In this document: piece by piece, positions 18,312 to 28,113 of the stretch
How positions within the stretch are numbered: position 1 is the first letter of the stretch
Layout of the letters: each line of letters opens with the position of its first letter
DNA from: an uncultured Clostridia bacterium
GTDB lineage: Bacteria; Bacillota; Clostridia; Christensenellales; UBA1242
Direction of reading: 5' to 3'
DNA: 64,000 nucleotides
Assembly (NCBI GenBank): GCA_934778125.1
Contig: CAKVOF010000001.1
Location: 29,523 to 93,522 of the forward strand
Made by a program: the position numbers and the translations under genes
Notes under the pieces: model-generated
The model's database searches: none
What the model saw: only the letters and a program-made list of their open reading frames with translations
What the model was told of the DNA's origin: nothing

Positions 18312-19727
18312 ATGAAAAAATTAAACTTTTTTGTTAAAAATAGTTATGGAGTTGGTAATTTGGCATATAGCGTGATAAGCCAAAATGTGACCAACTTTTA
18401 TATGTTTTTCGGAACTGCCGTTTTAGGTGTTTCGGGCTTTTTAGTTGGGTTAGCCATCTCAATTGCCACAATGTGGGATGGGCTATCCGATTGCATAGTT
18501 GGCGGAATTAGCGATAGATATAAAATTGGAAAATTAGGTTATAGAAACGGTTATATGCTAATTGCCACGATTGGAATGTCAGTTATAAACGTGTTGATTT
18601 GGTTTGCACCATTAAACGCACCACAAATATTGAAATTTATTTGGATTGGTGTTGGACTTTTAATTTTAGAAACATTCAACACCCTTTTTTCAACGCCCTA
18701 TATGGCTCTTGGAAACGACATCGCAACCGACTCTCACGATAAAACAAGCATTCAAATATATAAAACAATGTTCTTCATTCTTGGAATCGCAATACCAAGC
18801 GTGCTTATGTATCTTTTCCTACCAAACACAGAAAATTATCCAATAGGCCAATTAAACCCATATGGTTATAGAAAAATAAGTTTAATTTTAAGTGGAATTT
18901 GCTTAATTGCGGGATTATTCTGCACATTTTCAACACTAAAATGTGTTGATAAAAATAGCAACGCTGATCAAAAACAAGACAAGTTTTCTTTCAAAAAGTT
19001 AATAGTTGATTTTTATTCATCATTTAAAAATAAGAACTTACGATGTTTAATAATTGGATTTGCACTATCTCAAATCACACCAACGGTTTTAACAGGTGCT
19101 GGAATGCACTTCTTCACATATTGCTTTCTTTACTCCACCAAACAAATAACTATTCTTTTATCAGTTTTAATGCTAGGAACTTTGGTCAGCCAGCCCGTTT
19201 GGTTTCATCTAAGCAAAAAAAATGGAAAGTGCTCAACTATGATTTCGGGCATATTCGTTTCAATTTTGGGTGCTTTTTTAATTATGTTTTCTTACTTTCT
19301 AAGATTTAAACTCCTTGAATACTCCTACATTTTGGCTATAATTTCAATCTTTATTTGTGGCTTTGGAAGTGGCACGCTTTACACCTTACCAATCAGCCTA
19401 TTTGGCGATGAAATTGATAAGATAAATAAGGAAACACGCTCAAATAGAACTGCCACCTATAGCGGAAATTTAACCTTTTCCGCAAACATTGCAAATGCAA
19501 CTGCACTTTTATTTATTGGCGTTCTATTAGATTTAATTCATTTTGATTCAAGCGTGGAAATTCAACCCCTTTCCGTTCAATCTGGACTTGCAATCATTCT
19601 ATTTATTGGCGTTATCATTCCCTTTTTATTAAGCACACTATTTTTCTATAAATATAAACTTTTAAATCAGTCACACTCCACAACAAATCCTAAGTTACTA
19701 AAAAACACCAATGACACCAAAAACTAA
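18312..19727 (+). CDS. MFS transporter of the glycoside-pentoside-hexuronide (GPH) type
   Basis: A 471-residue membrane protein with about 12 hydrophobic segments. The N-terminal region MWDGLSDCIVGGISDRYKIG near 54-74 corresponds to the D-x-x-x-D/SD-(R/K) motif of the MFS_2/GPH family, which moves sugars or glycosides with a cation; a second signature is FGDEIDKI near 361. The substrate cannot be inferred. A weak AAGGTT ribosome site precedes the ATG. The divergent MarR gene shares its 138-bp upstream region and may regulate it. Confidence 0.82.
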   Translation: MKKLNFFVKNSYGVGNLAYSVISQNVTNFYMFFGTAVLGVSGFLVGLAISIATMWDGLSDCIVGGISDRYKIGKLGYRNGYMLIATIGMSVINVLIWFAPLNAPQILKFIWIGVGLLILETFNTLFSTPYMALGNDIATDSHDKTSIQIYKTMFFILGIAIPSVLMYLFLPNTENYPIGQLNPYGYRKISLILSGICLIAGLFCTFSTLKCVDKNSNADQKQDKFSFKKLIVDFYSSFKNKNLRCLIIGFALSQITPTVLTGAGMHFFTYCFLYSTKQITILLSVLMLGTLVSQPVWFHLSKKNGKCSTMISGIFVSILGAFLIMFSYFLRFKLLEYSYILAIISIFICGFGSGTLYTLPISLFGDEIDKINKETRSNRTATYSGNLTFSANIANATALLFIGVLLDLIHFDSSVEIQPLSVQSGLAIILFIGVIIPFLLSTLFFYKYKLLNQSHSTTNPKLLKNTNDTKN

Positions 19728-19773
19728 ATTAACTAGCAAAAGTTAATTAAATAGTGATAGCTTGTATTATTTG

Positions 19774-19871
19774 AAGTTGTAGGCAAACAGTCCAAAGGGA
19801 TACTTGCTAGCAACTGATGTTAATCAAAACTGTGATTCCTTGATTTATCAAGGAGTTGCGTTTATCAACTT
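19774..19871 (+). repeat. ~97-nt structured intergenic repeat, copy R1
   Basis: This copy matches the reverse complement of 63836-63934 over its whole length with few changes. Pairing segments kept in both copies: outer AAGTTG/CAACTT, GGCAA/TTGC around CC-loop-GG, a GCAACT/AGTTGC stem and the inner CCTTGAT/ATCAAGG hairpin. Just downstream (19872-19905) is AAATTTAACTTGATCAAATT plus CATCACTT, a segment that flanks the other copy on its opposite side. The rest of the 19728-20111 gap includes a small hairpin at 20011-20031. Confidence 0.85.
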
Positions 19872-20111
19872 AAAATTTAACTTGATCAAATTTTACATCA
19901 CTTAGTTTGTAATATTTAATTATTCTTTATGTTGCACACAACTTGCAAGTGCATCATCTTGCTTTAAATATTTTAAGCGCTTGTTTTTAATTTATGAAAT
20001 CAATTTAAAGATCACTTTTTTTACAAGTGATATCGGAATATTAAAATAAAAACCTAAAACGCTTTTTAACCACATAATAGCAAATAAAAATAATTTTTCA
20101 TAATAAATAAT

Positions 20112-20297
20112 ATGAAAAAAATGTCCCCAGAAGAAATAGCACTAATTGGAACAAGTATCGCCGTGGATTTGTGTAAGGGCAGAGATGAAGAAGAACTTGA
20201 ATGCATTAGAAACATCGCTAACCAAGTGTGTTGCACCATCGGGAATATGATATCCCAAAAATGCCTATGCAATAAATATAATCATAAAAAGTTTTAG
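20112..20297 (+). CDS. small hypothetical protein, cysteine-rich C-terminus
   Basis: A 61-residue frame beginning MKKMSPEEIALIGTSIAVDL, with two predicted helices and Cys residues at about 21, 31, 40, 41, 51 and 53. The layout (acidic helix, then a helix ending in a hydrophobic tail) resembles the many small helical proteins of unknown function in gut Firmicutes such as DUF6774, but this comparison is from memory. There is no clear Shine-Dalgarno. It lies ~80 bp before a larger unknown gene on the same strand, which has its own promoter. Confidence 0.45.
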   Translation: MKKMSPEEIALIGTSIAVDLCKGRDEEELECIRNIANQVCCTIGNMISQKCLCNKYNHKKF

Positions 20298-20325
20298 CAA
20301 AAGATGTTTTTAAATAACCCACCCC

Positions 20326-20354
20326 TTGCAAATTGATATTATTTATGATAAAAT
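20326..20354 (+). promoter_or_regulatory. promoter of the 310-residue unknown gene
   Basis: TTGCAA, a 17-bp spacer and TAAAAT with TG at the extended -10 position. Predicted transcription start near 20361, 18 nt before the ATG; AGGGAGGTGG supplies a strong ribosome site. Confidence 0.65.
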
Positions 20355-20378
20355 ATATATAATAAGGGAGGTGGTGTT

Positions 20379-21311
20379 ATGGAGAAAATCACAAATATAA
20401 ACGATGGTGCAATTGATGATAATTTCTGCGTTTCAGATATGCTTGGTTCGTTTAAATTGTCTGAATTTAATGGTAAAAATGTTTTCTATCAAGATGAAGC
20501 TGGCGTTACTCATGAAGATGAGGCTGTTAAATTTTTTATAACAAACGCAAACACATCTTTATCAGATGATGTTATAGAAAAAATTGCGCGTGCTCCAAAG
20601 TATGTTATAAGCGGGCTTGGCACTTTCACGGACCACCCATCACTTAAAAACATTTCATCTATAGCAAGCGGAAAAACCGAATTGAAAGATGAGCGTTTGC
20701 AAACCATAAAAGATGCCGACACTTACACCGCCTCAAAAGAAATGGGCCGTTACTATGAAACATATGAGAAAACAAATCCCGACATAAATAACGGCGGAGT
20801 TTACTTCTTGGCATCGGTTATTGATGGCAAAGTGCATATTATGTCTCTTAATGTTTCTGAAACTGGCCAAACTGGAAAATCTGTAACGCTTTCGTATCTT
20901 CCAAAAGGAAAAGCAAAAGATGCTGTTATGATTGAAAGACTGTGTTTGCATGGAACACTTGGCAATAAGCATGTTAATCCAGATGGCTCAATTATTGAAA
21001 ACACCGACCTTCACATTCATAGAAACTCTGAAGCATATATTGATAGCATCATTTCAGATCCAAATTTAAGCGAGCACGATAAAGTTGTTGCCTTAAACTC
21101 TCCTCCAGCGAAGCTAATCAGAAATAATGTATACGAAAACGATTTATCTTTAACTGAAATGACACAGATTTTAAATAAAGACTACGGATTAAACTATTGC
21201 GGAATCCTTGACCAAATTATAACAGACACAGATATGCCCGTGACCGACGCAATAATAAAAGAATGCAAAATTGCAGAAAAGTTTAACCCAACAAATGATA
21301 ATCCAACATAA
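20379..21311 (+). CDS. unknown soluble protein, 310 residues
   Basis: I do not recognise the family. The protein is hydrophilic, has no signal peptide or membrane segment, and is acidic overall. Residues ~137-175 are beta-rich (GGVYFLASVIDGKVHIMSLN). A block at ~198-214 reads H-V-N-P-D-G followed by L-H-I-H-R, a His/Asp-rich pattern that could bind metal or form an active site. The C-terminal ~90 residues look helical. Its translation signal is among the strongest in the window, and it has its own promoter and terminator, so it is probably well expressed. Confidence 0.7.
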   Translation: MEKITNINDGAIDDNFCVSDMLGSFKLSEFNGKNVFYQDEAGVTHEDEAVKFFITNANTSLSDDVIEKIARAPKYVISGLGTFTDHPSLKNISSIASGKTELKDERLQTIKDADTYTASKEMGRYYETYEKTNPDINNGGVYFLASVIDGKVHIMSLNVSETGQTGKSVTLSYLPKGKAKDAVMIERLCLHGTLGNKHVNPDGSIIENTDLHIHRNSEAYIDSIISDPNLSEHDKVVALNSPPAKLIRNNVYENDLSLTEMTQILNKDYGLNYCGILDQIITDTDMPVTDAIIKECKIAEKFNPTNDNPT

Positions 21312-21335
21312 AATAGTGGATAATATAACACAAAA

Positions 21336-21365
21336 AAGGCGTTCCAATAGAAACGCCTTTTTATT
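21336..21365. terminator. bidirectional terminator between the unknown gene and glyS
   Basis: A 9-bp stem (AAAGGCGTT with AACGCCTTT) with an 8-base loop has A/T runs on both sides and lies between convergent genes. Confidence 0.85.
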
Positions 21366-21392
21366 ATAAATAAAACATTATTAAAACAATCC

Positions 21393-22769
21393 TTAAAAGC
21401 TCATATTAATTTTTTCGAATAAGAAGCGATTAAGGTCTTCAATTTTCATTCTTGTTTGTTCCATCGTATCTCTATCTCGAACAGTCACAGTGCCATTTTC
21501 TAAAGTTTCAAAATCAATAGTGATGCAATATGGTGTTCCAATTTCATCTTGACGGCGGTACCTTTTTCCGATTGAACCCGCTTCATCATAATCAACCATA
21601 AAGTTTTTCTTTAACATATTTGCAACTTCAGTTGCCTTTTCGCCTAAGTTTTTCTGAAGTGGAAGAACACACGCTTTGTATGGTGCAATGGCAGGATTAA
21701 AATGCATAACAACTCTCATATCACCGCCTTCCAACATTTCTTCATCATATGCTTCGCAAAGAAGTGCTAAAGTTAATCTATCTGCCCCAATTGAATATTC
21801 AACAACCGTTGGAATATATTTCTCATTTGTGTATGGGTCCATATAAAGCATTGATTTTCCGCTAAATTCTTGGTGGCGAGATAAATCCCAAGTTCCTCTA
21901 TGATGGATTCCGTTTAGTTCTTGCCAACCAATTGGAAAATTATATTGAATGTCGCAAGCGCACTTTGCGTAGTGGGCAAGTTTATCGTGGTCGTGATATC
22001 TTAGATTTTCCGCCTTTAAGCCCAAATCTAGAAGAAAATCCCACGCTCTTTTTTTATACTCTTTATAATGTTCCATACTTTCGCTATCTTTGCAAAATAA
22101 TTGATGTTCCATTTGTTCAAACTCAACCGTTCTAAATAAGAAGTTACCTGGTGTGATTTCATTTCTAAACGATTTTCCAATTTGAGCAATTCCAAAAGGA
22201 ACCTTTGCCCTTGCAGTTCTTTGAATATTTAAAAAGTTAACATACTCACCTTGTGCGGTTTCGGGGCGAAGATACACCACATCTTTATCACCATCCACAG
22301 TTCCTCTTGATGTTTGGAACATAAGGTTGAAAGTTCTAATTGGTGTCCAATCGCATTTTCCGCAATTTGGACATTTGATTTCATGCTTTTTAATATAGTC
22401 TTCCATCTCTTCATTTGTCATGGTATCTGGCACAACATCACAACCTTTGAAATTTTCGATAATCGTGTCGGCCCTGTGGCGAGTTTTGCAGTTTTTGCAA
22501 TCCATTTTAGGATCACTAAAACTTGCGGTGTGTCCGCTAGCATCCCAAACTCTAGGATTCATAAGAATAGCCGCATCAACTCCATAACTGTTTTCGTTTT
22601 CTTGAACAAACCTTTTCCACCAAGCTTTTTTAACATTGTTTTTTAATTCCACACCCACTGGTCCAAAATCCCAAGTGTTTGCAAAACCACCATATATATC
22701 GCTTCCTGGAAACACAAATCCTCTTGATTTGCATAGGTTCACAATTTTTTCCATACTTGTTTTTGCCAT
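21393..22769 (-). CDS. glyS: glycyl-tRNA synthetase, dimeric (alpha2) type
   Basis: A 458-residue class II synthetase joining glycine to tRNA-Gly. It is the single-chain eukaryote/archaea/Gram-positive type, not the alpha/beta form. Visible landmarks: SRGFVFPGSDIYGG at the N-terminus, two Cys clusters (CKNCKTRH near 91; CPNCGKC near 135), FNLMFQTSRG near 150, RPETAQGEY near 168-177 and FRNEITPG near 200-209 (motif 2), and GADRLTLALL near 330 (motif 3). It is the last gene of a likely three-gene operon (P-type ATPase, nucleoside kinase, glyS) with a 24-bp gap carrying AAAGGAG. Confidence 0.96.
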   Translation of the reverse strand: MAKTSMEKIVNLCKSRGFVFPGSDIYGGFANTWDFGPVGVELKNNVKKAWWKRFVQENENSYGVDAAILMNPRVWDASGHTASFSDPKMDCKNCKTRHRADTIIENFKGCDVVPDTMTNEEMEDYIKKHEIKCPNCGKCDWTPIRTFNLMFQTSRGTVDGDKDVVYLRPETAQGEYVNFLNIQRTARAKVPFGIAQIGKSFRNEITPGNFLFRTVEFEQMEHQLFCKDSESMEHYKEYKKRAWDFLLDLGLKAENLRYHDHDKLAHYAKCACDIQYNFPIGWQELNGIHHRGTWDLSRHQEFSGKSMLYMDPYTNEKYIPTVVEYSIGADRLTLALLCEAYDEEMLEGGDMRVVMHFNPAIAPYKACVLPLQKNLGEKATEVANMLKKNFMVDYDEAGSIGKRYRRQDEIGTPYCITIDFETLENGTVTVRDRDTMEQTRMKIEDLNRFLFEKINMSF

Positions 22770-22793
22770 AATAAAACTCCTTTATAAACCAAA

Positions 22794-23771
22794 TTAAGTA
22801 TCGTAATCTTGGTCATCAATATTTTCTTTTTCTTTCGGTTTTTTCTCTGGTTTTGGCTCGTAGTCAATATCAGTGAATTCCCACATTAGTGTGGTGCTTG
22901 GAAGAATATTCTTATTAACCTCCTCCACTGAGTTCAACACATCATAATATTTATATTTATCTTTAGTTGCTTTTTTGCTTTTTACTAAATTATTAAACTC
23001 AGGCTTAAAAATGCCAAGTTCGTAACTATGTGTGGTGTCAACAATTTCATCGGCGTTTTTAACATATGGGTTAATATATTTTCTTTCCGCCTCACAAACT
23101 GTATCCCATGTTTTTAAAGTGTGGTCAATAGTGTTTCCTCTTCTTCCCACATCTCTGATCATTCTTCTAAGAAGCCTTAAATCATCTGAAGAAATCTTTC
23201 CCGCTTTGCCCTTAAATGAACTCATCGCATTAACATAGATTGTGAAATAATTTGTTTCATCAAGGTTATTTAGAATATATGGGTTCAACACATGCAAGCC
23301 TTCAAATATTATGATTGAATTGTATTTAACTTTAATTTCTTTGGAATTTGGGATATTTTTTCCAGTGAAAAAATCATATACTGGAAACATTGCCTTACCA
23401 GTTTTAAATAACGTTGAAAAGCAGTCTTTTATTTGTTCCACATTGATTGTTGTTGGGTTATCATAATCCCTTAGTCCATTTGGAAGAAAAGGAGTGTCTT
23501 CCCTGTTTTTAAAAAAGTCATCCATAGAAACAGTAACAACGTGTTTTCCGCGTTTTTCAAATATCTCTTGCAAAAGTTTAGCAGTTGTTGTTTTTCCAGC
23601 ACAAGATGGCCCCGCAAGAAGCACCATATTAATAGACCTTTTACGCAAAATTTTATCTGCCAAAGCGAATAACTGCCCTCTATATTTGCTTTCCGCATCA
23701 AGAATAACTTTTCTAACATCTGCATTTATTCTATTATTTAATTCGGTTATATTATATATATTTTTTTTCAT
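22794..23771 (-). CDS. uridine kinase-like nucleoside kinase (PRK family)
   Basis: A 325-residue P-loop kinase. The Walker A motif is GPSCAGKTT at ~54-62, followed by VSMDDFF (catalytic Asp region) near 83, a D-Y-D-N-P block near 104 and IIFEGLHVL near 152-160 (Walker B-like). RRMIRD(V)GRRG near 206-216 is the lid. The family phosphorylates uridine/cytidine or a related substrate; members with this N-terminal extension are often annotated as uridine kinase-like. The C-terminus is a charged tail rich in Lys and Glu. It sits between the P-type ATPase and glyS with gaps under 30 bp. Confidence 0.85.
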   Translation of the reverse strand: MKKNIYNITELNNRINADVRKVILDAESKYRGQLFALADKILRKRSINMVLLAGPSCAGKTTTAKLLQEIFEKRGKHVVTVSMDDFFKNREDTPFLPNGLRDYDNPTTINVEQIKDCFSTLFKTGKAMFPVYDFFTGKNIPNSKEIKVKYNSIIIFEGLHVLNPYILNNLDETNYFTIYVNAMSSFKGKAGKISSDDLRLLRRMIRDVGRRGNTIDHTLKTWDTVCEAERKYINPYVKNADEIVDTTHSYELGIFKPEFNNLVKSKKATKDKYKYYDVLNSVEEVNKNILPSTTLMWEFTDIDYEPKPEKKPKEKENIDDQDYDT

Positions 23772-23800
23772 AAGTTCTCCAAAATTTCAAGCATTAAATA

Positions 23801-26491
23801 TTAATCATTTCGCTTAATTTGGCTCAAATCGAACCACTTGATAAACGCTGAATACACAGGATATGCAGTTTCCACAAACACAACAATAAACAAAATATTT
23901 TGAAGTGATAGATTAACGTATTCAAAGAAACTAAAAGGAATAAAGTTTAATGCTAAGATTAATAGGATTAATGAGCCCATAAACAATGCCCCTCTATACA
24001 CATTGAAAGGTTTGCAAAGCCTTAGAAGCACAATTAACCCAGTAAACGTAACTGTTAATGAAGCCATAGTAACGTATTCTTCAATAGAAGTAACAAAATT
24101 AAATTTATAAACTAAATAGCAAGCCATAAAACCAACAGTGAAAAGAAGCCCAGCGGGAAGTGATTTTGCCATCAAGTTTCTTAAGAAATTACCATTAATT
24201 CTATCGGCGTTTGGTTGCAACGCCAAGAAGAATGATGGGATTCCCACAACCAAAGTTTCAAGTAAGATTAAATGGTTCGTTATAAACGGATAATCCGAAC
24301 CTAAAAGTGGCATAATTAACGCCACAAGCGCCACAAAAATTGTTTTCATTAAGAATAAAGATGATGAGTTTTGAACGTTGTTAACAACTCTTCTTCCTTC
24401 TGCCACCACGCTTGGCATACAACTAAAGTTACTATCAAGTAACACTAAGTTGCTCACGTGCCTAGCCGCTTCCGAACCGCTCGCCATCGCAATTGAACAA
24501 TCCGCTTCTTTTAAGGCTAAAATGTCGTTAACGCCATCGCCAGTCATCGCAACTTTATGCCCTTTATTTTTAAGCGCTTTCACAATAATGCATTTTTGCT
24601 CTGGAGAAACTCTTCCAAAAATGGTGTAGTTATCAACCGCTTGCATAACTTGCTCATCGTTTAACCCTTCCAAACTGATATATCTTTCGGCGTTCTCAAC
24701 ACCAACACGTTTGCTTACTTCACTAACAGTGATAGGGTTATCTCCCGATATAATTTTTATCTCAACCCCATTTTCTTTAAACCATCTAATAGTTTCTTCA
24801 GCATCTTCTCTAATATGATCCTCAATAACCATAAGTGCTATAGGTGTTTTGCTTGCTGGAAGCTTATCGTTTATTATCTCACCATCACACTTTGCCAACA
24901 TAAGAACTCTAAAGCCTTTGCTAGCATAGGTTTTCACTTGACTATCAATTTCCTTATTTTTAACCTTATATATAAATTCTGGCGCACCAAAAGCATATGT
25001 TTCACCGTTTTTGAAAGTAACCGCACTGAGTTTTCTTGAACTTGTGAATGGTAAAACCGTTTTAGCGGTGAATTCTTTACTATAACCAAAGTGGTTTGCC
25101 AGCGCCCTAGATGTTGCATTGTTGTCATCTAATGCGGTTAGCATTGAGCCCACAATATCACCAATTGGTGTGGATAGCAAATTATTGATTTGAATAACAG
25201 TGTTAACTTTCATTGTTCCATCTGTTATTGTGCCTGTTTTATCTAAACACAACACATCAGTTCTTGCAAGCATTTCAATTGAGTAAAGGTCTTGCACCAA
25301 TGTTCTTTTCTTTGCAAGCTTAATAACACCCGTTGCAAGAGCCAAACTTGTTAGTAAAAACATTCCCGCTGGAATAACACCAATTATAACACCAGCAGTT
25401 CTTTTAATAGTGTAGGCAATTGTTGCCCCATCTTTAACAATATTATAATAAGTTAAAATTGCTAGCGGAATTATTGCAAGACCAATAACCCTAATAACCA
25501 ATCTCATACTTTTCAATAATTCGCTTTGTGGTTTTTTAAATTGAGTGGCTTTTTGAGATAGTTTAGAAACATAAGTTTTGCCACCAACTTTCTCAGCCCT
25601 TGCCACACACTTTCCACCAACAACAAACGAGCCAGCATAAATAGTATCGCCTTTGCGTTTCTTAACAGGAACACTTTCACCCGTTAACATACTCTCATTA
25701 ACTTCTAATTCACCATCTAAAATTAAGCAATCCGCACAAATTTGTTTTCCAGTTGAAAACTTCAAAATATCATCTAACACAACTTCATCAGACTTTATTT
25801 CTTGCTCTAATCCATCACGAACAACTTTAACGAGTGGGTTTACCACAAGCTTAATTTTTTCAATTGTTTTTTTCGCTTTAATTTCCTGAATAATTCCAAT
25901 AAGAATGTTGGCAACCACAATGAATAAAAAGAAAACATTTGAATAAGCCCCAACAGCAACTAAGGCACCAGCAACTAAAAAACACAACAAGTTGAAAAAT
26001 GTTAACACATTCGTTAAGATAATTTTCATATAAGATTTTTTATTTTTATCTTTAACAGCATTTACTAAACCTTTAGACTTTCTTTCATCAACTTGGCTAG
26101 AGTTTAAACCAGCAGAAATACTAGGATTAAACCTTTTGATTTCTTCTTTTTTACTCTCCTTTTTCGCACGCCTTTTTGTGTGTGGTTGAATAATCACAAC
26201 TGAGCTTTCAATATCATTTGCACTTTTAACCGCCACCCTTTTTTGCCTGTTTTCTTTGCTACCTTTAGCATTAATTTCATCTTGGCTTTTATAATCGCTT
26301 GCCACGTCCGCTTGATTTTCATACGCTGTTTCATTTTCAATATTTTCTAAGTTTGTGGCACTTCCATCTATCAAAACATCATATTTTTGCTCGTTATCTT
26401 TCATATTAACCTTTGCATTATTTTCATCTAGTGGTGTTTGATAATTTTTAACTTTTTTATTCTTAAATTTTTTATCGCGTTTTTTGACCAT
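23801..26491 (-). CDS. cation-translocating P-type ATPase (CtpE-like, probable Ca2+) with charged N-terminal extension
   Basis: An 896-residue ion pump. Landmarks: LTGESVPVKK near 277 (actuator TGE), DKTGTITDG near 415-423 (phosphorylated Asp), and TGDGVNDILALKEAD near 655 (hinge). About ten membrane segments are seen, and the final block contains LALQPNADRINGNF, typical of the CtpE group of bacterial P-type ATPases linked to Ca2+ uptake. Residues 1-~135 are a hydrophilic Lys/Asn/Glu-rich extension before the normal start (GLNSSQVDERKSKG). Substrate assignment is inference; there is no CPC heavy-metal motif. First gene of a likely operon with the kinase and glyS. Confidence 0.85.
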   Translation of the reverse strand: MVKKRDKKFKNKKVKNYQTPLDENNAKVNMKDNEQKYDVLIDGSATNLENIENETAYENQADVASDYKSQDEINAKGSKENRQKRVAVKSANDIESSVVIIQPHTKRRAKKESKKEEIKRFNPSISAGLNSSQVDERKSKGLVNAVKDKNKKSYMKIILTNVLTFFNLLCFLVAGALVAVGAYSNVFFLFIVVANILIGIIQEIKAKKTIEKIKLVVNPLVKVVRDGLEQEIKSDEVVLDDILKFSTGKQICADCLILDGELEVNESMLTGESVPVKKRKGDTIYAGSFVVGGKCVARAEKVGGKTYVSKLSQKATQFKKPQSELLKSMRLVIRVIGLAIIPLAILTYYNIVKDGATIAYTIKRTAGVIIGVIPAGMFLLTSLALATGVIKLAKKRTLVQDLYSIEMLARTDVLCLDKTGTITDGTMKVNTVIQINNLLSTPIGDIVGSMLTALDDNNATSRALANHFGYSKEFTAKTVLPFTSSRKLSAVTFKNGETYAFGAPEFIYKVKNKEIDSQVKTYASKGFRVLMLAKCDGEIINDKLPASKTPIALMVIEDHIREDAEETIRWFKENGVEIKIISGDNPITVSEVSKRVGVENAERYISLEGLNDEQVMQAVDNYTIFGRVSPEQKCIIVKALKNKGHKVAMTGDGVNDILALKEADCSIAMASGSEAARHVSNLVLLDSNFSCMPSVVAEGRRVVNNVQNSSSLFLMKTIFVALVALIMPLLGSDYPFITNHLILLETLVVGIPSFFLALQPNADRINGNFLRNLMAKSLPAGLLFTVGFMACYLVYKFNFVTSIEEYVTMASLTVTFTGLIVLLRLCKPFNVYRGALFMGSLILLILALNFIPFSFFEYVNLSLQNILFIVVFVETAYPVYSAFIKWFDLSQIKRND

Positions 26492-26755
26492 TGCATCACC
26501 TTTTAGTGTTCTAAATCAAAAATAATTATCTCTTAACTACTCTTAAAAGACAATTTTCAGACTCACTTTAAATTTTACTAAAATTTCCGCTAAATGTAAA
26601 GAAAAAGAATGTTAATAAATGCGATAGTGCATATTAATTAATAAACATCAAACATTTTTTTGCATTAGTAAATCCTCTCTTAATTTAAACGCACGCTTTT
26701 TAATATTTAGTATGGCTATCCTAACCACTAATTTACAATCAAATAGGTTAAAAAC

Positions 26756-26784
26756 TTGCCAAATAAAATTTTCAGTGCTATACT
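26756..26784 (+). promoter_or_regulatory. tyrS promoter
   Basis: TTGCCA, 17-bp spacer, TATACT with TG at the extended -10 position. Predicted start near 26791, 26 nt before the ATG, so there is no room for a T-box leader. The gap 26492-26816 separates divergent genes and holds nothing else recognisable. Confidence 0.7.
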
Positions 26785-26816
26785 TTTGCCATAATAATAT
26801 ATAAAAGGAAAAAGTT

Positions 26817-27995
26817 ATGGCAAAAATAACCGCTGATGAATTATTAGAAAAAATCAAAAGAGTTGCAACCCATATCTACTCAATTGAGGATTTAGAAGAA
26901 AAAATTAAAAGTGGCAAAAAATTAAGAATAAAATTTGGTGCAGATCCATCAAGGCCAGACCTTCACCTTGGCCACACTGTTCCACTAAGAGTTTTAAAAG
27001 CTTTCCAAGATGCTGGCCACGAAGTTGTGTTTTTGATTGGTGACTTCACCGCTATGATTGGCGATCCATCTGGTAAAAGCAAAACTCGCCCAAGCCTTTC
27101 ATTTGAAGAAACCCGAAAAAATTCTGAAACATACATCAATCAAGTTGTTAAGATTCTTGATATTGATAAAATTAAAGTGGTGTATAACTCTGAATGGCTA
27201 TCTAAAATGAGTTTTGAAGATGTTTTGAAACTTGGTGCTAAATATACCGTTGCAAGATTGCTGGAGCGTGATGACTTTGCAAAAAGGCTTGCCGAGCAAA
27301 AACCTATTGGAGTTCACGAAATGTTTTACCCATTGATGCAAGGTTATGATTCTGTGGCTTTAAATTGCGACATTGAAATTGGTGGAACTGACCAAACATT
27401 TAACGTGTTAGTTGGAAGAGAGCTTCAAAGAGATTATAACCAAACTCCTCAAACCGTTATCACTTTCCCTCTTCTAGTTGGATTAGATGGCGTTGAAAAA
27501 ATGAGTAAAAGTTTGGGGAACTATATAGGAATTTCTGAAGATGCTGAAACTATGTTTGAAAAAGCAATGAAGATTCAAGATGGCGTTCTTGAAACTTATT
27601 TTGAACTAACCACCGATTATGATTTAGATAAAGCAAAAGACTTAATCAAAAACGATATAATTGAAGCACACGTGGAGTATGCAAAAACAATCGTTGAGAT
27701 GTATCACTCAAAAGAAGATGCAGTTAGAGCATATGAAAGATATAAGCAAGTGGCGAGTGGTGGCGTTCCAACAAACGTGGAAGAAACAAAAATTGGTAAA
27801 GATAAAGCAACTTTAATTGAATGCATTATGGCAAGTGGCCTTTGCAAAAGCACAAGTGAAGCTAGAAGATTAATCCAAGGAAACGGCGTTAAAGTTAATG
27901 GAGCTATTTGCACAAACTTCAACGAAGAATTGGATTTAACAAAAGAAACAATTATTCAAAAAGGCAAAAATAAATTTTTTAAAGCAGTTAAGTAA
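26817..27995 (+). CDS. tyrS: tyrosyl-tRNA synthetase (TyrZ-like clade)
   Basis: A 392-residue class I synthetase joining tyrosine to tRNA-Tyr. The HIGH motif is HLGH at 50-53 after GADPSRPDL; FLIGDFTAMIGDPSG follows, then the tyrosine-binding GGTDQTFN near 191-198 and KMSKSLGN near 228-235. A C-terminal S4 RNA-binding domain (residues ~325-385, with EARRLIQGNGVKVNG) is present. The wording of the active-site region matches the TyrZ-type rather than the E. coli TyrS type. It has its own promoter with a 26-nt leader and AAAGGAAAA ribosome site. Confidence 0.95.
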   Translation: MAKITADELLEKIKRVATHIYSIEDLEEKIKSGKKLRIKFGADPSRPDLHLGHTVPLRVLKAFQDAGHEVVFLIGDFTAMIGDPSGKSKTRPSLSFEETRKNSETYINQVVKILDIDKIKVVYNSEWLSKMSFEDVLKLGAKYTVARLLERDDFAKRLAEQKPIGVHEMFYPLMQGYDSVALNCDIEIGGTDQTFNVLVGRELQRDYNQTPQTVITFPLLVGLDGVEKMSKSLGNYIGISEDAETMFEKAMKIQDGVLETYFELTTDYDLDKAKDLIKNDIIEAHVEYAKTIVEMYHSKEDAVRAYERYKQVASGGVPTNVEETKIGKDKATLIECIMASGLCKSTSEARRLIQGNGVKVNGAICTNFNEELDLTKETIIQKGKNKFFKAVK

Positions 27996-28113
27996 AAAAT
28001 TTTAAAACAACTATTTATTTTAAAGCAATAGTAAGTTTTAAAATATCGTATACAATAGTAACAATATGTTTTAGTTTTTCATAAATAACAAAAGAAAAAC
28101 ATAAGGGGGAATT

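Noticed and set aside
26492..26816. T-box leader for tyrS
   Set aside because: The promoter leaves a 26-nt leader and no GGTGG-type antiterminator sequence is present.
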